A stretch of DNA of 64,000 nucleotides from Amphiduros pacificus. Taxonomy: Eukaryota; Annelida; Polychaeta; Phyllodocida; Hesionidae. Of this stretch, positions 60,901-64,000 are shown in pieces. The stretch spans positions 27,441,656-27,505,655 of the forward strand of contig OX439003.1 in assembly GCA_949316495.1 (NCBI GenBank), written 5' to 3'. The translations under genes and the position numbers were made by a program. Positions within the stretch are counted from its first letter, which is position 1. Each line of letters begins with the position of its first letter. The notes under the pieces were generated by a model. The model had not been told where the DNA came from. It ran no database searches and was given only the letters and a program-made list of their open reading frames with translations.

Positions 60901-63215
60901 TACAGAAACAATGTGATTTACCTGTCACACCTGAACCTTCCCTCTACAGACACAATGTGACTTACCCGTCACACCTGACTCTTCCCTCTACTAGCACAAT
61001 GTGGCTTACCTGTCACACCTGAATCCTCCCTCTACAGACACAATGTGACTTACCTGTCACACCTGAACCTTCCCTCTCCAGACACATTGTGACTTATCTG
61101 TCACACCTGAACCTTCCCTCTCTAGACACAATATGACTTATCTGTCACACCTGAACCATCCCTCTACTGTGACTTACCTGTCACATCTGAACCATTATGT
61201 GCCACCCCTGCCTCTCTAACAACCTTAAAAACCCCTACATCTTCAACCATTATGTGCCACCCCTGCCTCTCTAACAACCTTAAAAACCCCTGTATCTTCA
61301 ACCATTATGTGCCACCCCTGCATCTTCAATAATAATTAACAACAACAGTGCATGCAATTTATCCTTATGAAAACAAAGTGCCTTTTTTGATAAAATCTAA
61401 CTAAATCTTACTAAAAGATTAATGCACTTCAGACTCCTTTATCTCAGGGCTGATGATTGTTTCAATCAGATATATTTAAAAACATGTGAACTCTATTTGA
61501 TGTGTTCATATAATTTATCAAAATGCAGTCATTTACTTCAGGCTGCAGCTGTGCTTAAAAGGTGGAGATCCCACTTAATTCAGGCCTCATCTAATTTTCC
61601 ATTTATATTGATCACTGAACACAGATTTCATTGTGGCAGGTGGTGTAACTATTGATTTGATAAATATGGTAGAAACATATGTGGAAGGACTGATATGCAT
61701 GTACATGCAGAAAGAAAAAAACAAATCAGTTTTGGATTCTTGAGAATAATATGGGTGTTATGTGTTACATTTATAATATACTGATGGAAAGAAAATGACT
61801 TGTCGATCAGCATTTGTTATTACTGTGAGCCAAGCTTGCAGGTCTACAAATTTCACCCATGCATGATAGATTTTTACACACCAGATGGCAGCAGTACCCA
61901 CTCAAACAAGGAGAAAGAACTTCTTTGGTGATTGAGGGTTTTTTAGAACATATTTTATCACTCTCTCATTTGAAAGGAACTTATCAAACACATGACCTTT
62001 GAGTAGCTTTTCCCCTAATAAGTCATTATTAGGTCAAGGGTATTCCCATAGAATGGGATGGTTCCTGAACCCACTAAGTCATCTACAAGGTAGAAATGAC
62101 ATGCATTAATTTGGCCTCATCTGGCTTATGTGGCTTGTTCACATAGAAGTTGTGCCAAATGTGGTTACCCTAGAATACAACTTCATGGGCACATTTTCTG
62201 AGGACTCTGGTTTATAAACAGTATACGTAAGGGAGGTAAATTTGTTACATCTGAGATTTAGTCAGACTTCCAGGAGTTTCATTGTTGAGGGTTTAGGTGA
62301 GGAGATATTATTTGATATGAAAGGCAGTTCTCCCCAGTGGAGTAAACCCATCCCCCTGACCTTTCCCATTTGTGTCAGGGAAGGAATGAAACTAATGGGT
62401 ACCCTCCTCGAGTTGACTAGCTCCATTTAAATGATTCTCAGTTATGAACAGAGCATTTAGCCTATCAACTGACTGGTTTGTGTACATGTTTGTCCTTTAC
62501 GAAGACACAACGCTCCTGATGCTGATCTGATTGGTACAATCTGATGGTAACAAGTGAAGTTGGCCCAGTGGAGAAGTTGGCCCCTACATTTAGGTGACTA
62601 GATTATCAAGTTACTGGAAGAAAATTAACGGCTACCGAGGGTCCCTAGGGTCAAATAGCCTTCTCGAAGGAGATTTCATGAGATTTGAGCCGGTACAGAG
62701 TGACTGGGGCCAACTTCTCTTGGGGCCGAGTTCACCTACCCACAACAGGGCCGACTTTGCTTGGGGGCCGACTTCACTGTTATTCAATCTGATTCTGAGT
62801 TGCTGAGAGTGAGAGTGCTGACAGTAGAACACATTATTGCTGGCAGTGGCATCAATTGCTTTGTTGTTTCTAATTTGCAGTGAATGTTTCCAATTGTGGT
62901 GATTCAAACCCAACTGTACATAAGTCACAGCAATCCATTGACAGGTAACCAGTCTCTGGTCGTGGAAATTATAGATAATGACCATTGACATTTTTGTTGA
63001 TGAGTAATGGTCAGTAATGATTGAGTAATATCAAAATTCAAAGATGCAGGGCGGGGTAAAATAAATACCAATAACCAATTTAATAATAACAATTTCCATT
63101 TACTTACACAAAGATGTTGATCTCCGTTGAAAAGAGAACATGTTAACGGAGTTACCGTTGTTAAATTTGATCTATATGCCATGGTGCTTGTCATTTCTGT
63201 CACATCGCCACCCAT
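45907..63215 (-). CDS. cAMP-receptor-like GPCR (Dicty_CAR/CRL family), 14 exons, 346 aa
   Basis: Exons in order: 63215-63108, 59422-59370, 57024-56970, 56811-56755, 55954-55894, 55031-54944, 54488-54399, 50217-50182, 49729-49651, 49348-49301, 49194-49112, 48525-48452, 47975-47905, 46044-45907 (TGA). They total 1041 nt in matching phases. The short N-terminus has a glycosylation site (NLT, 17-19). Seven membrane segments lie near residues 46-65, 75-92, 105-128, 143-162, 183-205, 236-258 and 263-285. Family signatures are WSVLLWVCCITFNLYMNAL in TM3, HYGPAGMWCWI in loop 2, WRFGIWYGPLF entering TM5, and a TM7 region ending INAVVYGLDKET. C101 and C171 could form the usual loop disulfide. The C-tail is Ser/Thr-rich. 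The ligand of animal members is not established. Introns hold several arrays, a LINE piece and a nested gene. Confidence 0.87.
46891..47825. mobile_element. Repeat element with DR1 motifs (copy 2), in GPCR intron 13
   Basis: Same start as copy 1 (CATAACCCCATGGGTTGA, then TAGCTCTGCTGACTT) and same end type (GACAGACATTTTCCCC, then AAGCTCTGCGACTTCATGA and AGTCAGCAGAC). It carries two units with AAGGTCAAAGGTCA rather than seven, so copy 1 expanded after insertion or came from an expanded source. Confidence 0.7.
49030..49083 (-). repeat. Partial duplicate of GPCR exon 11 end with its donor
   Basis: Sense sequence CCATTTGTGTACCTGGTCGT onward to ATCAATCA|GTAAGT repeats the last ~50 nt of exon 11 (49112-49160) plus its 5' splice site, 76 nt downstream in the transcript. 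Encodes PFVYLVVSIFPPIN compared with PFVYLAVSIFPLIN in the true exon. Using this second donor would keep the first intron bases and hit TAA at once. Confidence 0.85.
51265..53914 (+). CDS. Single-pass membrane kelch-repeat protein, 3 exons, 517 aa, nested in a GPCR intron
   Basis: Exons 51265-51646, 52572-52847 and 53019-53914 (TAG) total 1554 nt with matching phases. Residues 1-97 are acidic and polar without a signal peptide. A hydrophobic segment (about 98-123, KIILVILITCVVTGVLGAV) should anchor it, probably as a type II protein. Residues 128-219 form a Ser/Thr/Pro stalk with four copies of a 14-residue unit (PISGSDSPGSITDV type), likely O-glycosylated. Residues 220-517 carry kelch blades marked by Gly pairs: VLGGFTN, MVGGTAG, VTGGAPTD, LAGGRTNN, VVGGQGD, VTGGFNG. 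No BTB or BACK domain, so it is not a CUL3 adaptor; an extracellular binding propeller is my inference. The start is the first of two adjacent ATGs (51265, 51268); an upstream exon cannot be excluded. It lies entirely inside the GPCR intron 50218-54398 on the other strand. Confidence 0.82.
52619..52755 (+). repeat. 42-bp coding repeat in the kelch protein stalk
   Basis: Three to four copies of a unit containing TCAGGATCAGACAGC and GGCTCAATAACAGATGTA, in frame, giving 14 residues each. Copy number is probably variable. Confidence 0.88.
55032..55590 (-). repeat. 52-bp minisatellite built from the intron 5/exon 6 boundary of the GPCR
   Basis: About ten units. On the gene's sense strand each reads ATATCTTTGTTTGCAG, then ACTGGAGTGCGCTATTGTGG, then TCATGCAATACATGC. 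The true exon 6 (starting 55031) begins ACTGGAGTGTGCTATTGTGG after TTTGTTTACAG, so each unit copies the 3' splice site and the first 20 exon bases. More diverged copies continue to about 55720. All three sense frames are open through the array. Confidence 0.93.
57240..57970. repeat. Two tandem copies of a ~405-bp repeat with TGACCTTGA-type motifs, GPCR intron 2
   Basis: TCTGATTTGTAAAGGATTA, GGAAGTTGTGACCTA, TAAGTAGGTCA and GTGACCTAGTTACATA occur near 57257-57350 and again near 57662-57750. Both copies later carry CATGACCTTGACC. Diverged from each other at many positions. Confidence 0.7.
58021..58500 (-). mobile_element. 5'-truncated non-LTR retrotransposon (CR1/L2-like LINE)
   Basis: A - strand frame (58493-58125) reads LRKLHWLPVSARIEFKILLL, then ALNDMAPKYLLDLI, then RSFAYIAPVLWNKVPIAVRE and FKSKLKTFLF. 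This is the typical C-terminal end of CR1/L2-type LINE reverse transcriptases. After the stop come TATATAGCGCATACACC-like words (- strand complement) and an AATAATAATAA repeat at 58022-58045, the usual 3' tail of this group. The rest of the element is missing. It sits in GPCR intron 2, in the gene's orientation. Confidence 0.85.
59600..61190 (-). repeat. 44-bp minisatellite carrying splice-site motifs, GPCR intron 1
   Basis: About 35 units. On the GPCR sense strand each reads TTGTTTCTGTAG, AGGGAAGGTTCAGGTGTG, ACAGGTAAGTCACA. It thus presents a plausible acceptor, 22 nt, and a perfect ACAG|GTAAGT donor, then 22 nt to the next acceptor. The array ends about 180 bp before exon 2. Unlike the other two arrays I cannot match the 22 nt to a neighbouring exon. 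Confidence 0.93.
61188..61330. repeat. 55-bp tandem repeat, about 2.5 copies
   Basis: Repeats of ACCATTATGTGCCACCCCTG, then CCTCTCTAACAACC, then AAAACCCCT. It directly follows the 44-bp array. Confidence 0.85.
62551..62779. mobile_element. Small inverted-repeat transposon (MITE), about 229 bp
   Basis: The left end CAAGTGAAGTTGGCCC and the right end, read in reverse, CAGTGAAGTCGGCCC are imperfect inverted copies. Sub-terminal GAAGTTGGCCCC and CAAAGTCGGCCC words repeat inside each end. No coding sequence. It lies in GPCR intron 1. Confidence 0.6.
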
Positions 63216-64000
63216 TTTGTTTTGATCAACTTGTCACCTACTCTTGTATATGCTAAGTGCAAAATTGGCAAATTAGATTCATCAATAATAATAGATATAA
63301 TAGTAATACATAAAAATGAATTTATTCAAATATATTGATTACTTACTCTATGGATAATATCATATGAAATACAGAGAATAAAACTATTTTCGGAAAAAAA
63401 GATTCTGTCATCTTAGGTTGTTTGAACCGGAAGTGAAGTACATATGGGTACACGGTGTGTCAACAAACTCGAACCTCGCAAACTTGCAGCCACTTGGCCC
63501 GTGCAGTGCACGCTCACATGCTCAGGAAGTATGATGTGTTAAGTTTTGGTGTCTGTATGAATATCGAACGAACAATTTGCACAGTGTAAAAACGTCCAGC
63601 ATTTCTTGCACAAGGAGACAAACAGCAGGTCTGGCAAAAAAAGCATCCTTAAATCGTTTGATACTGTTTTGGGACAATCTTCTTTCTGCAGCAAGGCCAA
63701 GGATATGATCAGCCATCCTTCAACTGGTCTATCTCTGTGACTGCAGATTGCTTGGTCTGTCATTTTGATATGCCATTTCCTAGAGTATTATCAGAGGGTG
63801 GGTTACAATGTATGCTATACAGTTCACAACCCTTCTGCTGTTCTTTGAACTGAGCATGTGCAGAACATCAACTTCCTGCTTACTGGCCGCCATATTGAAT
63901 TTAAGTCGTTGAACAAAACAGAGAATATTTCAAATGCACATTCAATGGGGAAATGTTCGACATTAAAACATTTTTGTATGTCCCGTTGAAAAAACAAACT
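63216..64000. other. Upstream region of the GPCR gene
   Basis: More GC-rich than its surroundings, with scattered CpG, as expected of a promoter. Two overlapping - strand open frames (63763-63522) have no recognisable family and no clear splice donor. A CAATATGGCGGCC word on the - strand near 63887-63899 resembles a YY1 site. Confidence 0.45.
63426..63435 (+). promoter_or_regulatory. ETS-type binding site upstream of the GPCR start
   Basis: ACCGGAAGTG is a full-consensus ETS/GABP site about 210 bp upstream of the ATG at 63215. Such sites mark TATA-less promoters in animals. Confidence 0.5.

Noticed and set aside
59600-61190. Regular 44-bp spacing recalled a CRISPR array
   Set aside because: No distinct spacers, the whole unit repeats, and the setting is an intron of an animal gene.
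63522-63763. Two overlapping - strand open frames upstream of the GPCR gene
   Set aside because: Under 75 codons, overlapping each other, no domain, and located in the probable promoter region.
1-64000. tRNA, rRNA or snRNA genes
   Set aside because: Looked for tRNA-like arms and promoter boxes by eye and found none I could defend; a covariance search would settle it.

Overview
The window is animal nuclear DNA. It has AT-rich intergenic sequence, small exons (34-275 nt, apart from one 896-nt exon) with GT..AG introns, and many minisatellites. Transposon remnants include Penelope-like, LINE and inverted-repeat elements. A bivalve or other lophotrochozoan is my best guess, from the Penelope-like element with hammerhead ribozymes, a dispersed repeat ending in GACGGACAGACATTTTCCCC and a cAMP-receptor-like GPCR. 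No species can be named from sequence alone.

Layout. 1-770 is a 60-bp minisatellite, followed by two + exons that look like a PKD domain (1377-1688). 6049-8564 is a non-autonomous inverted-repeat transposon with 9-bp target duplications. 9130-11067 holds the tail of a Penelope-like element (PLE) whose terminal region is tandemly duplicated, with one hammerhead ribozyme per copy. 12691-18257 (-) is a complete 8-exon ethanolamine-kinase-like gene; its intron 4 carries a second PLE tail with GIY-YIG domain, zinc-finger ORF and third ribozyme. 19120-20466 is a 22-bp array. 21439-23453 (+) is a 4-exon P-loop (AAA_28/NadR-like) gene. 25022-34365 (+) is a 10-exon patatin-like phospholipase gene. 34366-45906 is intergenic and rich in satellites and transposons. 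45907-63215 (-) is a 14-exon seven-transmembrane receptor of the cAMP-receptor-like family. One of its introns contains a complete gene on the opposite strand for a membrane-anchored kelch protein (51265-53914).

I assembled these five genes by hand from splice sites, reading phase and protein family motifs. In each the exon lengths sum to an exact multiple of three with compatible phases. No operon logic applies; the genes are functionally unrelated neighbours (lipid head-group kinase, P-loop protein, lipase, GPCR, kelch protein).

The most unusual signal is a recurring architecture. Several minisatellites lie in introns directly upstream of an exon and are built from copies of that exon's own 3' splice site plus its first ~20-28 nt. 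It is clear in the patatin gene (about 43 copies) and in GPCR exon 6 (about 10 copies), and likely at 1-770. A further 44-bp array in GPCR intron 1 repeats near-consensus 5' and 3' splice sites about 35 times on the sense strand. A second notable signal is the tandem pair of hammerhead ribozymes, whose predicted cleavage sites are 868 nt apart, a retrozyme-like arrangement.
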